Notes: a model not told the origin generated them from the sequence alone. Numbered from the stretch's first letter, positions 42,801 to 50,857 are shown. The stretch is 64,000 bases of DNA from Streptomyces sp. CB00455 (GCF_001905445.1 NZ_LIVQ01000002.1:124001-188000); one strand, 5' to 3'. Numbers and translations are program-made.

Positions 42801-43800
42801 GCGCCCCGAGCTCCCCGGTCCGCAGACCACCAGCTGGGGCGCCGATCAGGCGCGTGGCCACGACGAGCTCTCGGGCCCCGGTTCGACGGCGGAGTTCGCC
42901 CGTCCGGACTTCAACGCCCCGATGCCCCAGGCGGACGGCGCGAACAGCACGACGGGCCAGTTCGAGCGTCCGGACGTGCGCGGTCCCCTGGACCCGTCCG
43001 CCACCGGCCAGTTCGAGCGTCCGCAGCTGCGCGGTCCGGGGGATGCGTCCTCCACGGGACAGTTCCCCCGCCCGGGCTTCCAGCCCCAGCGGCCCGGTGG
43101 CCCCGGTGTCGGCGGCTTCGCCGGTCCCGCCCAGCCCCAGGTCCCCTCCCAGGCCCCGCAGCAGTACCAGCAGCCTCAGCCCGCGCAGCCCGGCGGCGAC
43201 TACGCCCCCGTACCGCCGCAGCGCCCGCAGGCTCCCGGCCTGCCACAGGGCAGCCGGCCCGAGGCGTTGCCCCCGGCGCCCAGCTCCGGCGACGCCCGCA
43301 GCCCGATCTTCGACACGCTGGAGTCGAACTGGTTCCGCGAGGAGGGGCAGCAGCCCGCCGCGCAGGATCCGGACGTACCCCGGCAGCCGCAGCAGCCCGC
43401 CCCGGCGGCCCCCGCTCAGCAGCAGCCGCTGCCGCAGCGCGGCCAGGAGCAGGCGTCCGAGCCGGCCGCCGCGGCGACCGGCGCCATGCCGACCGTCAGC
43501 TGGCGGTCCTCGCCGAACGACGAACTGATGCGCCAGGCCGAGCGCGTGCGCCAGCCCGCCGCCGGCGGCATCACCACCTCGGGGCTGCCCCGCCGGGTCC
43601 CGCGGGCGAACCTCGTGGCCGGCACCGCGCAGCAGCAGGCCGAAGCACAGGCCGGCCCCCAGGTCTCGCGTGCCCCGGACGACGTCCGCGGCCGTCTGAC
43701 CAACCTCCGACGCGGTATCCAGCAGGGCCGTCAGGCCGGCAACAGTGGTCCGGCGACCGGCAGTTACCACATCGACCCCACTTACCAGCAGGAGCGTTAG
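39811..43800 (+). CDS. cvnA: Conservon sensor kinase-like protein CvnA (first copy)
   Basis: A 1329-residue membrane sensor. GTG 39811 follows GGAGA. The cytoplasmic N-terminus is disordered, with three GSPxxRQGRG units (~70-108). TM1 is near 187-210, then an extracytoplasmic NIT (nitrate/nitrite-sensor-type) domain, TM2 near 502-520 (GALILLVLGVSLVGAFVMA), HAMP to ~600, and an HATPase_c domain with LAELLENATSF (~715) and EIHDTGIGLSPEDL. No canonical phospho-accepting His box is obvious, typical of CvnA. The C-terminal ~500 residues are Pro/Gln/Gly-rich with TGQFERP repeats, followed by a conserved end (GLPRRVPRANL). It works with the downstream CvnB, C and D in a membrane complex resembling G-protein signalling. 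Confidence 0.93.
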   Translation: MLEFAGPPRESAGAQVARDSAERGGTERETRRSPTTTMGPLVPQDSTPSHRSPGGTPGPEVATPVQGRFKRDGAGSPPDRQGRGAGSPQERQGRGTGSPQARQGRGDAAAEQEPRGGTDRGSSPQHAHNRGQAVEGARPDSSATVKAKGRGKAVKAKAGAVEQDVAIPKAPSGPGSRLAMQNWRISTRLVSLLTLPVVAATTLGGVRINDSLNDIAQLEHMQLLTTMTRQATNLAAALQEERDKSAGPLSVDKSGKANSTVAGVRETTDNAAKAFAAATDQVDNTEDKDETLKSIRNNILQIGRQLTLIEDIRSKAYANGAQQTVTEYNNLIVSLLSLSQDMAQATSSPEMIKRTRALAAFSAAKEYASVQRAIIAASLPDGAEKPGSLKENDRLYALSALKGEQQSKKTFELVYQGRSEELLTSLGDGNPEIGRADHYARRVLATDGQFAKETQYKSWMDWYDADDTKIHAMQQIELTLLQDMEQKARELKNESQQDAIINGALILLVLGVSLVGAFVMARSMIRSLRRLQDTATRVAQDRLPELVKQLSETDPQDVDTSVESVGLHTRDEIGQVAAAFDDVHREAVRLAAEQALLRGNVNAMFTNLSRRSQGLIQRQLSLISELESREADPDQLSSLFKLDHLATRMRRNGENLLVLAGEEPGRRWTRPVPLVDVLRAAASEVEQYERIELSSVPGTDVAGRVVNDLVHLLAELLENATSFSSPQTKVKVTGHALPDGRVLVEIHDTGIGLSPEDLAAINERLASPPTVDVSVSRRMGLFVVGRLSLRHGIRIQLRPSDSGGTTALVMLPVDVAQGGKKPAPMAGQGGQGGPGGGQGGSGAQASVPGGARPPVGAGAQRGQVGAGGQRGQVGAGGQRAALPGRDTAPGQRPQAGQQGQQGSPGGWAPQQGGPGAPGGRPQQGPTTAGQGQGAFGSGAPLAGRGPQARPAAAPTAAGQPGFAQGNGFERPQQSPQQPSGPGSRGPRPQLPPRGGAPRPELPGPQTTSWGADQARGHDELSGPGSTAEFARPDFNAPMPQADGANSTTGQFERPDVRGPLDPSATGQFERPQLRGPGDASSTGQFPRPGFQPQRPGGPGVGGFAGPAQPQVPSQAPQQYQQPQPAQPGGDYAPVPPQRPQAPGLPQGSRPEALPPAPSSGDARSPIFDTLESNWFREEGQQPAAQDPDVPRQPQQPAPAAPAQQQPLPQRGQEQASEPAAAATGAMPTVSWRSSPNDELMRQAERVRQPAAGGITTSGLPRRVPRANLVAGTAQQQAEAQAGPQVSRAPDDVRGRLTNLRRGIQQGRQAGNSGPATGSYHIDPTYQQER

Positions 43801-44223
43801 TTGAGTTCGATGAGCCAGGCGGCACAGAACCTGAACTGGTTGATCACCAACTTCGTGGACAACACCCCAGGGGTGTCCCACACCGTGGTGGTCTCCGCCG
43901 ACGGACTCCTTCTGGCGATGTCCGAAGGATTCCCCAGGGACCGCGCCGATCAGCTGGCGGCCGTGGCCTCCGGCCTGACGTCGCTGACCGCCGGGGCCTC
44001 CCGTATCTTCGAGGGTGGCGCCGTCAACCAGACCGTGGTCGAGATGGACCGGGGATTCCTCTTCCTCATGTCCGTCTCGGACGGATCCTCGCTGGCCGTG
44101 CTCGCACACCCCGAGTGCGACATCGGCCTCGTCGGCTACGAAATGGCCCTCCTCGTGGACCGCGCCGGCAGTGTCCTGACCCCGGACCTGCGCGCGGAGT
44201 TGCAGGGAAGCCTGCTCATCTGA
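43801..44223 (+). CDS. cvnB: Conservon roadblock/LC7 protein CvnB (first copy)
   Basis: A 140-residue roadblock/LC7 domain protein. The TTG at 43801 directly abuts the cvnA stop and is eight bases after AGGAG; ATG 43810 gives MSQAAQNLNWLI. Core: ITNFVDNTPGVSHTVVVSAD, LAAVASGLTSLTAGASRIF and SVSDGSSLAVLAHPECDIG. Roadblock proteins of this type regulate small GTPases (MglB-like), here CvnD. It is nearly identical to the second copy, with two differences in the shared 137 residues, at the SEG/SDG position and the final residue. Confidence 0.93.
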   Translation: MSSMSQAAQNLNWLITNFVDNTPGVSHTVVVSADGLLLAMSEGFPRDRADQLAAVASGLTSLTAGASRIFEGGAVNQTVVEMDRGFLFLMSVSDGSSLAVLAHPECDIGLVGYEMALLVDRAGSVLTPDLRAELQGSLLI

Positions 44224-44375
44224 CGCCCACCCGCCCGGCCGGACGGTACTTCCGGCCGGGGGACCGGGGCCCCCGCCCCGGAACCCAGTACCCCCCGACA
44301 GGCCGTCATCACGTCCCCCCACCGGCCGCCCTGTCAGACGGCACGCTGACCACTGCTGTCCAGCCCGGAGGATCA

Positions 44376-44768
44376 ATGACCCCGCCCCCCGCCTATCCCG
44401 ATGCGTACGGAGATTCGTACTCGGAAGGCGACCAGCCGCTCGTGCGTCCGTACGCGATGACCGGCGGCCGGACCCGGCCCCGCTACCAGCTCGCCATAGA
44501 GGCCCTGGTCAGCACCACCGCCGATCCGATGCACATGTCCGGCCTGCTCCCCGAGCACCAGCGCATCTGCACCCTGTGCCGCGAGGTCAAGTCGGTCGCG
44601 GAGGTCTCCGCGCTGCTTTCGATGCCGCTGGGCGTCGCCCGGATCCTCGTCGCCGACCTGGCGGAGGCCGGCATGGTGGCCATCCACCAGCCGGGCAATG
44701 GAGAGGCCGGCGGCACGCCGGACGTCACGCTGCTCGAAAGGGTGCTCAGTGGACTTCGCAAGCTCTAG
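44376..44768 (+). CDS. cvnC: Conservon DUF742 protein CvnC (first copy)
   Basis: A 130-residue DUF742 protein. The ATG at 44376 follows CGGAGGATC. After a short N-terminal tail, LVRPYAMTGGRTRPRYQLAI begins the conserved domain. The helical region EVSALLSMPLGVARILVADL looks like a winged helix, and the protein ends in VTLLERVLSGLRKL. The final 20 bases overlap cvnD. DUF742 proteins couple the sensor to the GTPase; they may bind DNA or only act as an adaptor. Confidence 0.92.
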   Translation: MTPPPAYPDAYGDSYSEGDQPLVRPYAMTGGRTRPRYQLAIEALVSTTADPMHMSGLLPEHQRICTLCREVKSVAEVSALLSMPLGVARILVADLAEAGMVAIHQPGNGEAGGTPDVTLLERVLSGLRKL

Positions 44769-45336
44769 CGGTGGGGCGGCTCCCGCCCGCTCCACCACCT
44801 CCGCGAAGATCGTGGTGGCGGGCGGCTTCGGCGTGGGCAAGACCACGTTCGTCGGAGCCGTGTCCGAGATCGACCCGCTGCGCACCGAAGCCGTCATGAC
44901 GAGCGCCTCCGCCGGTATCGACGACCTCACCCACACCGGTGACAAGACGACCACCACGGTCGCCATGGACTTCGGCCGCATCACGCTGGACCAGGACCTG
45001 ATCCTGTACCTGTTCGGCACCCCGGGCCAGGACCGCTTCTGGTTCATGTGGGACGACCTGGTCCGCGGCGCGATCGGGGCGATCGTCCTGGTGGACACGC
45101 GCCGCCTCGCCGACTGCTTCCCGGCCGTCGACTACTTCGAGAACAGCGGCCTGCCGTTCGTCGTGGCGCTCAACGGTTTCGAAGGCCACCAGCCGTACAC
45201 GCCGGAGGAGGTCCGCGAGGCCCTGCAGATCGGCCCGGACGCCCCCATCATCACCACCGACGCCCGCCACCGCGCGGACGCCAAGAGCGCGCTCATCACG
45301 CTCGTCGAGCACGCCCTCATGGCACGGCTCAAGTAG
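44749..45336 (+). CDS. cvnD: Conservon small GTPase CvnD (first copy)
   Basis: A 195-residue Ras-like/MglA-family GTPase. The P-loop GGFGVGKTTFVG is at ~25-36, the switch/WA-like motif FGTPGQDRFWFMWDDL near 89-104, VLVDTRRLADCF near 115, and a specificity loop ALNGFEG (replacing NKxD) near 142. GTG 44749 lies inside the end of cvnC (20-base overlap), so expression is coupled. It differs from the second copy at only a few residues. Confidence 0.94.
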   Translation: MDFASSSGGAAPARSTTSAKIVVAGGFGVGKTTFVGAVSEIDPLRTEAVMTSASAGIDDLTHTGDKTTTTVAMDFGRITLDQDLILYLFGTPGQDRFWFMWDDLVRGAIGAIVLVDTRRLADCFPAVDYFENSGLPFVVALNGFEGHQPYTPEEVREALQIGPDAPIITTDARHRADAKSALITLVEHALMARLK

Positions 45337-45360
45337 CACGGATCCAACTGCCGCGCGTGA

Positions 45361-45394
45361 GGGGCGGGCTGTGTCATGCGACACGGCCCGCCCC
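45361..45394 (+). terminator. Terminator between the two conservons
   Basis: 15-base arms (45361-45375 and 45380-45394) with one G-T pair around ATGC, 24 bases past the cvnD stop. It separates the transcripts of the two conservons. Confidence 0.82.
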
Positions 45395-45576
45395 TTCCGT
45401 TCATAACGTTTCGACAGAGAATTGCCGCCAGTTCGCCACAGGGTGCGTTCGGTTGGTACCGCTACGCGCACAACTCCCCCCATTTTTGCCGCAGGACGCT
45501 CTTTATGTCCGATTTATGTGGGGCATAAGGTTCTGGGAATGGCCGGTTTCAACTGTTTGGAACACGGCCGTGAACC

Positions 45577-45633
45577 GTGCTGGAATTCATCGAACTAGCT
45601 AGTAGCACCGCCGAGAGGTTGTTGGTCGAGTGA
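45577..45633 (+). CDS. Possible 18-residue upstream peptide of the second cvnA
   Basis: From GTG 45577 the frame reads VLEFIELASSTAERLLVE and stops at 45633, overlapping the second cvnA start as GTGA. It begins with the same nucleotides (GTGCTGGAATTC) that start the first cvnA, suggesting a diverged remnant. No Shine-Dalgarno sequence was seen. It could couple translation of cvnA or be meaningless. Confidence 0.3.
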   Translation: MLEFIELASSTAERLLVE

Positions 45634-48600
45634 GGCGAAGCATCGCAAGCCCCGCGGATGAACCCGCGCGCGGCAACTTCACCCCGCCGCCGCGAGCGGC
45701 CGCGTCGCCCGTCGACATGCCCGTGGAACCACCCGCGAGCGGGGGGAGCGCCAGCAGGTTCGCTCCCCGCAACTGGCGCGTGCCGACCAAGCTGAACGCC
45801 ATCCTGCTCGTACCCGCCCTCGTCGGGCTGGTCATGGGCGGCTTCCAGGTGAAGGGCTCCATCGACACCTGGAACGAGGCCCAGGACGCCGAGAAGATAG
45901 CCAGGGTCGTCCAGGCCTCCTCCGAGTACAGCCAGGCACTGCTCAACGAGCGTGACCTCACGGCCGAGCCGCTGCTGAGCGGCAACCCCAACAGCGAGAC
46001 CGTCACCAAGGTGCGCGGCGCCACCGACGCGGCCAAGGCGAAGTTCGACGACGCCGTCCGGGACATGCCGAAGGACCAGGGCATGGAGCGGCGTCTGGAG
46101 CTCTTCCGCGCGGAGGAGCCCAAGCTGAAGGACGTCCGCGACAAGGCCTACCTCGCCGCGGCCGAGACCCCCAAGAAGAACCTCCCCAGCGCGCCGGGTC
46201 CCATCCCGACCGAAGAGGGCTACGTCCTCGTCCAGCACTACCTCATGCAGTTCGCCAACGAGCTCGGCCTCGGCACCGGCAACGTGACCTCGTACGGCCG
46301 CATGGTCTACGCCGTGCAGCTGGCCAAGGCGGCGAACTCGCTGCAGCGCTCCGTCGGCACCCACCTGCTGGTCCGCCCGAGCACGAATGAGGAGACCCGC
46401 AAGGCCCAGCTCGTCGCCTTCTCCTCGTACGCCTACCTGGAGGAGATCGCCCAGGGCGAGTACGTCGCGGCCGGCACCGAGGAGGACGTGAACCGCCTCC
46501 GGGAGGTCATGGCCCAGAAGTCCGACGAGGGCGCCGCCAAGATCGCCGAGGCGAAGAAGCAGGCGGAGCTGGCCGGCGCCCGCTTCGTGCCCCCGCCCGT
46601 GGTCAACAAGTCGGCGCTGACCGGCATGACCGAGGCGATAGCCAGCGGCGAGAACAAGAAGAAGCTCGCCGAGACCGGCACCACGCCCGCCTTCTGGCAG
46701 GCCGCCGCCACCGCGAAGTTCGACGGCTACGACCAGATCGAGAAGGAACTCCTCGACAAGGCCGTCAAGGACGCCGTCGCGATTTCCGACGAGGCCCGCA
46801 ACGACGCCATCACCAACGGCGCCATCGTGGTCGTGGCCCTGCTCGCCGCCTTCATCCTGGCGGGTCTCATGGCCCGCCAGATGGGCCGCGCGATGCGCCG
46901 TCTGCGCTCCGCCGCCTTCGACATCGCCGAGCAGCGCCTGCCGATGCTCGTCGACCAGCTCTCGCGCACGGACCCGGGCAAGGTCGACACCCGCGTCCAC
47001 CCGATCCCGATCGACTCGCAGGACGAGATCGGCGAGGTGGCCCGCGCCTTCGACCAGGTCCACCGGGAAGCGGTCCGGCTCGCCGCCGAGCAGGCGCTCC
47101 TGCGAGGGAACGTCAACGCGATCTTCACCAACCTCTCGATGCGCAACCAGTCGCTGATCGAGGGCCAGCTGACCCTCATCACCAGCCTGGAGAACAACGA
47201 GGCGGACCCGGACCAGCTGGAGAACCTCTTCCGCCTGGACCACCTGGCCACCCGCATGCGCCGCAACGGCGAGAACCTCCTCATCCTCGCGGGCGAGGAG
47301 CCGGGCCGCCGCTGGGACCAGCCGGTGCCCCTCGTCGACGTCCTGCGCGCCGCCTCCTCCGAGGTGGAGCAGTACGAGCGCATCGAGCTCTCCGGCGTCT
47401 CCGAGGCCGAGATCCACGGCCAGGCCGTGACCGACCTCGTGCACCTGCTCGCCGAGCTGCTGGAGAACGCCACCACCTTCTCCTCCCCCCAGACCAAGGT
47501 CCGCGTCAACGCCACGCGTCTGCCCGACGGCCGCGTGATGGTCGAGATCCACGACAAGGGCATCGGCCTGACCGCCGAGGACTTCGCGGACATCAACCAC
47601 AAGCTCGCCAACCCGCCGACCGTGGACGCCGCGATCTCGCAGCGCATGGGTCTGTTCGTGGTCGGCCGGCTGGCGGACCGCCACAGCATCCGCGTGCAGC
47701 TGCGCCCCTCGGGCGAGGCGGCGGGCACCACCTCGCTGGTCATGCTCCCCGACGCCATCACCCACGGTGGTGGTGGCGAGGGCATCCCCGACGACGACTT
47801 CACGGTCTCCTCGATCATCCCGGAGCAGAAGGCCCAGCAGCCGGCGCCGCTGCGCACGGCCGCCGAACTCGGCTTCGACGACTCCCGCTACGACGAGCAG
47901 GGCGGCGAGCGGGAACTCGACCCGGTCGGCCGGTCCCTGGGCCGCGAGGAGCGGCGTGCCGCACTGGAGGCCCAGGTCGGCTACCCGCAGGACCAGCAGG
48001 ACCAGCAGGAGCCGCAGGACCAGCAGAGCCGCGCCCACGCGTATCCGGAACCCCAGCCCGAACACGGCTACCAGCCGTACCAGGGCTACGAGCAGCAGCC
48101 CGGGCAGGGCTATGACACCCCGTACGAGGCCCCCCGGCAGCCGCAGCAGTCCGAGGCACAGTTCGACGGGTACGCGCAGCAGGGCTATGCCTATCCGGAA
48201 GCCTCCTACGAGGACACCCAGCAGCCGGCCCAGAACTACGACGACGGCTACGATGCCCGGTCGCAGCAGGCCGAGTGGCCCGAGCAGAACACCTATGCGG
48301 CTCCCTACCAGCAGGATTACGGGACCGAATCGGAATCCCGGGCCGTCCCCGAAGCGGCTCCGGAACGCGTAGGCTTCGACCGTCCGGGCGCCGCTGCCGA
48401 CACCGGTCACAAGATGACCGGAGCGGGCCTGCCGCGCCGCGGCAGCCAGCAGCAGTGGCAGCCGGCACAGCAGGAAGCGGAGTCCACCGGATCCCTCTTC
48501 GAACAGCGGCCGCAGCGTCAGCAGCAGCCCGCTGAGACGGAGCGGGCCCCGGAGGAAGCGGAAGGCAGCCCGTCCTGGCGCTCGCGCAACGACGAGCGCT

Positions 48601-48845
48601 GGCAGCAGGCCGGCAAACTCCGTGAGCCGAAGGCGGGCGGGGTCACCCCGTCCGGTCTCCCTCGGCGGGTGCCCAAGGCCAACCTGGTCGAGGGCGCGGC
48701 GGAGACGACCCCGCAGGGCGGCCCCCAGGTCTCCCGCGCCCCGGAGGACGTCCGCGGCAGGTTGAGCAACCTGCGGCGCGGTGTCCAGCAGGGACGCACC
48801 GCGGGATCTGAGCAGTCAAGTAACAGCTATGACCAGGAGCGTTAG
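45630..48845 (+). CDS. cvnA: Conservon sensor kinase-like protein CvnA (second copy)
   Basis: A 1071-residue paralogue of the upstream CvnA. Short N-terminal tail, TM1 at ~56-75 (LNAILLVPALVGLVMGGF), NIT-type extracytoplasmic domain (~80-385), TM2 near 397-413 (GAIVVVALLAAFILAGLMA), HAMP, and HATPase_c with LAELLENATTFSS (~609) and EIHDKGIGLTAEDF. The C-terminal ~360 residues are Gln/Tyr/Pro/Glu-rich (QDQQDQQEPQ, YQPYQGYEQQPGQGY) and end in the shared GLPRRVPKANL and GRLSNLRRGVQQGR. The kinase cores of the two CvnA proteins are very similar while the sensor domains have diverged, so they likely read different signals. The ribosome site before GTG 45630 is weak. Confidence 0.93.
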   Translation: MRRSIASPADEPARGNFTPPPRAAASPVDMPVEPPASGGSASRFAPRNWRVPTKLNAILLVPALVGLVMGGFQVKGSIDTWNEAQDAEKIARVVQASSEYSQALLNERDLTAEPLLSGNPNSETVTKVRGATDAAKAKFDDAVRDMPKDQGMERRLELFRAEEPKLKDVRDKAYLAAAETPKKNLPSAPGPIPTEEGYVLVQHYLMQFANELGLGTGNVTSYGRMVYAVQLAKAANSLQRSVGTHLLVRPSTNEETRKAQLVAFSSYAYLEEIAQGEYVAAGTEEDVNRLREVMAQKSDEGAAKIAEAKKQAELAGARFVPPPVVNKSALTGMTEAIASGENKKKLAETGTTPAFWQAAATAKFDGYDQIEKELLDKAVKDAVAISDEARNDAITNGAIVVVALLAAFILAGLMARQMGRAMRRLRSAAFDIAEQRLPMLVDQLSRTDPGKVDTRVHPIPIDSQDEIGEVARAFDQVHREAVRLAAEQALLRGNVNAIFTNLSMRNQSLIEGQLTLITSLENNEADPDQLENLFRLDHLATRMRRNGENLLILAGEEPGRRWDQPVPLVDVLRAASSEVEQYERIELSGVSEAEIHGQAVTDLVHLLAELLENATTFSSPQTKVRVNATRLPDGRVMVEIHDKGIGLTAEDFADINHKLANPPTVDAAISQRMGLFVVGRLADRHSIRVQLRPSGEAAGTTSLVMLPDAITHGGGGEGIPDDDFTVSSIIPEQKAQQPAPLRTAAELGFDDSRYDEQGGERELDPVGRSLGREERRAALEAQVGYPQDQQDQQEPQDQQSRAHAYPEPQPEHGYQPYQGYEQQPGQGYDTPYEAPRQPQQSEAQFDGYAQQGYAYPEASYEDTQQPAQNYDDGYDARSQQAEWPEQNTYAAPYQQDYGTESESRAVPEAAPERVGFDRPGAAADTGHKMTGAGLPRRGSQQQWQPAQQEAESTGSLFEQRPQRQQQPAETERAPEEAEGSPSWRSRNDERWQQAGKLREPKAGGVTPSGLPRRVPKANLVEGAAETTPQGGPQVSRAPEDVRGRLSNLRRGVQQGRTAGSEQSSNSYDQER

Positions 48846-48846
48846 T

Positions 48847-49269
48847 GTGAGCCCGATGAGCCAGGCGGCACAGAACCTGAACTGGTTGATCACCAACTTC
48901 GTGGACAACACCCCAGGGGTGTCCCACACCGTGGTGGTCTCCGCCGACGGACTGCTTCTGGCGATGTCCGACGGGTTCCCGCGCGACCGCGCCGATCAGC
49001 TGGCGGCCGTGGCCTCCGGCCTGACCTCGCTGACCGCCGGGGCCTCCCGCATCTTCGAGGGTGGCGCCGTCAACCAGACCGTGGTCGAGATGGACCGGGG
49101 ATTCCTTTTCCTCATGTCCGTCTCGGACGGATCCTCGCTCGCGGTGCTCGCGCACCCCGAGTGCGACATCGGCCTCGTCGGTTACGAGATGGCTCTTCTG
49201 GTGGACCGCGCGGGCAGTGTCCTCACCCCGGACTTGCGTGCGGAGCTGCAGGGAAGTCTTCTCAACTAG
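48847..49269 (+). CDS. cvnB: Conservon roadblock/LC7 protein CvnB (second copy)
   Basis: A 140-residue roadblock protein. The GTG at 48847 lies one base after the cvnA stop, with AGGAG upstream; from MSQAAQNLNWLI it matches the first CvnB in almost every residue. The coding DNA is also highly similar, so recent duplication or gene conversion is likely. It probably acts on CvnD. Confidence 0.93.
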   Translation: MSPMSQAAQNLNWLITNFVDNTPGVSHTVVVSADGLLLAMSDGFPRDRADQLAAVASGLTSLTAGASRIFEGGAVNQTVVEMDRGFLFLMSVSDGSSLAVLAHPECDIGLVGYEMALLVDRAGSVLTPDLRAELQGSLLN

Positions 49270-49362
49270 CAAACAGGCAGTGCGTTTCGCGTCACCGCAC
49301 CATAAGGTGCGGTGGCGCGGTTCCACAGGGAGTACTGCGCACTTGGAGTCGGAGGAGGAAAC

Positions 49363-49920
49363 GTGACAACACCCGGAGGACATCCTTATGGCGGCGCGCA
49401 GCAGCCGCAGGGTGGGCACGACCAGAACCGCTTCAATTTCCCCTCTGCTCCCAGCCGGCCCGTGCCGGAGCACAATCCCTACCAGCAGCAGCCGTACGGC
49501 CAGCCCCAGCAGCCCCAGCAGCCGCACATGCCTCCGCAGGCGCCTCCGCGCGCCACGCGGCAGCCGGCTCCGAAGGCCCACAACCCGCTGGTGCGTCCGT
49601 ACGCGATGACCGGCGGCCGTACTCGGCCGCGCTACCAGCTCGCCATCGAGGCGCTGGTCAGTACCACGGCGGATCCCGCGCGGCTGCAAGGGCAGTTGCC
49701 CGAGCACCAGCGCATCTGCCGCCTGTGCCAGGAGATCAAATCCGTCGCGGAGATCTCGGCACTCCTCTCCATTCCTCTTGGTGTCGCCCGCATCCTCGTC
49801 GCCGACCTGGCGGAGGCGGGCCTTGTCGCCATTCACCAGCCCGGCGGCGACGAGTCTGCCGGCGGCCAGCCAGATGTGACACTGCTCGAAAGGGTGCTCA
49901 GTGGACTTCGCAAGCTCTAA
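49363..49920 (+). CDS. cvnC: Conservon DUF742 protein CvnC (second copy)
   Basis: A 185-residue DUF742 protein. The GTG at 49363 has GGAGGAGGAAAC directly upstream. Unlike the first CvnC it has a ~70-residue Pro/Gln-rich N-terminal extension (NPYQQQPYGQPQQPQQP) before LVRPYAMTGGRTRPRYQLAI. The domain is otherwise closely similar and ends in VTLLERVLSGLRKL, overlapping cvnD by 20 bases. Confidence 0.92.
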   Translation: MTTPGGHPYGGAQQPQGGHDQNRFNFPSAPSRPVPEHNPYQQQPYGQPQQPQQPHMPPQAPPRATRQPAPKAHNPLVRPYAMTGGRTRPRYQLAIEALVSTTADPARLQGQLPEHQRICRLCQEIKSVAEISALLSIPLGVARILVADLAEAGLVAIHQPGGDESAGGQPDVTLLERVLSGLRKL

Positions 49921-50488
49921 CGGCGGAGCGGCTCCCGCCCGCTCCACCACCTCCGCGAAGATCGTGGTGGCGGGCGGCTTCGGCGTGGGCAAGACCACGT
50001 TCGTCGGCGCGGTCTCCGAGATCAACCCGCTGCGCACCGAAGCCGTCATGACGAGCGCCTCCGCCGGCATCGACGACCTCACCCACACCGGTGACAAGAC
50101 GACCACCACGGTCGCCATGGACTTCGGCCGCATCACGCTGGACCAGGACCTGATCCTGTACCTGTTCGGCACCCCGGGCCAGGACCGCTTCTGGTTCATG
50201 TGGGACGACCTGGTCCGCGGCGCGATCGGCGCCGTCGTGCTGGTGGACACGCGCCGCCTCGCCGACTGCTTCCCGGCCGTCGACTACTTCGAGAACAGCG
50301 GCCTGCCGTTCGTCATCGCCCTCAACGGCTTCGACGGGCACCAGCCGTACACGCCGGAGGAGGTCCGCGAGGCCCTGCAGATCGGCCCGGACGCCCCCAT
50401 CATCACCACCGACGCCCGCCACCGCGCGGACGCCAAGAGCGCACTCATCACGCTCGTCGAGCACGCCCTCATGGCCCGCCTGCGGTAA
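49901..50488 (+). CDS. cvnD: Conservon small GTPase CvnD (second copy)
   Basis: A 195-residue GTPase nearly identical to the first CvnD: P-loop GGFGVGKTTFVG, FGTPGQDRFWFMWDDL and VLVDTRRLADCF. Differences are conservative (for example Asp to Asn in SEIxPLRTEA, Ile/Val swaps, a final Arg for Lys). It is followed by two strong terminators. Confidence 0.94.
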   Translation: MDFASSNGGAAPARSTTSAKIVVAGGFGVGKTTFVGAVSEINPLRTEAVMTSASAGIDDLTHTGDKTTTTVAMDFGRITLDQDLILYLFGTPGQDRFWFMWDDLVRGAIGAVVLVDTRRLADCFPAVDYFENSGLPFVIALNGFDGHQPYTPEEVREALQIGPDAPIITTDARHRADAKSALITLVEHALMARLR

Positions 50489-50505
50489 GGCGGTTGCGGC
50501 TTCGA

Positions 50506-50536
50506 AAGGCCCCCGTGTCCCTGACGCGGGGGCCTT
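50506..50536 (+). terminator. Terminator after the second conservon
   Basis: 10-bp perfect stem AAGGCCCCCG with CGGGGGCCTT (50506-50515 and 50527-50536), 17 bases past the cvnD stop. Confidence 0.72.
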
Positions 50537-50570
50537 CGCCGTGCGCGCTCGGGCCGGGCCGGATACGCGC

Positions 50571-50621
50571 GAGGCCCCGCGCCTTCTCCCGGAGGCAGTC
50601 CGGGAGAAGGCGCGGGGCCTC
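50571..50621. terminator. Very long perfect hairpin between cvnD and accE
   Basis: 23-base perfectly paired arms (50571-50593 and 50599-50621) around GGCAG. It lies between converging genes and probably ends the accB-accE transcript, doubling the protection given by the preceding terminator. Confidence 0.85.
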
Positions 50622-50636
50622 GTGAGGGCTCGGGCT

Positions 50637-50834
50637 TCAGCCCTGCCAGCTGTGCGGGGCGCGGAAGCCGGGGGTGCGCTCCAGACGGCGCCAGCCGGCC
50701 TGGGAGCGGGTGCCGCGGGCCGGGGCGTCGCCGGGGGTGGCGGCGGCGCGGGCGAGCAGGATCGCGGTGATCGCGGCCAGCTCCTCGGGCTCGGCGTTGC
50801 CCTTCTCGACGCGCAGCAGGGTGTCGGTGTTCAT
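50637..50834 (-). CDS. accE: Acyl-CoA carboxylase epsilon subunit
   Basis: A 65-residue AccE/PccE-type subunit that stabilises the alpha-beta acyl-CoA carboxylase complex in actinobacteria. MNTDTLLRVEKGNAEPEELA begins a helix, AAITAILLARAAA continues it, and the basic/aromatic end has SQAGWRRLERTPGFRAPHSW. The ATG is at 50834. It starts 23 bases after the accB stop in the standard beta-epsilon order. Confidence 0.92.
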   Translation of the reverse strand: MNTDTLLRVEKGNAEPEELAAITAILLARAAATPGDAPARGTRSQAGWRRLERTPGFRAPHSWQG

Positions 50835-50857
50835 GGGTGGGCAGGTCTCCTTCGCGA

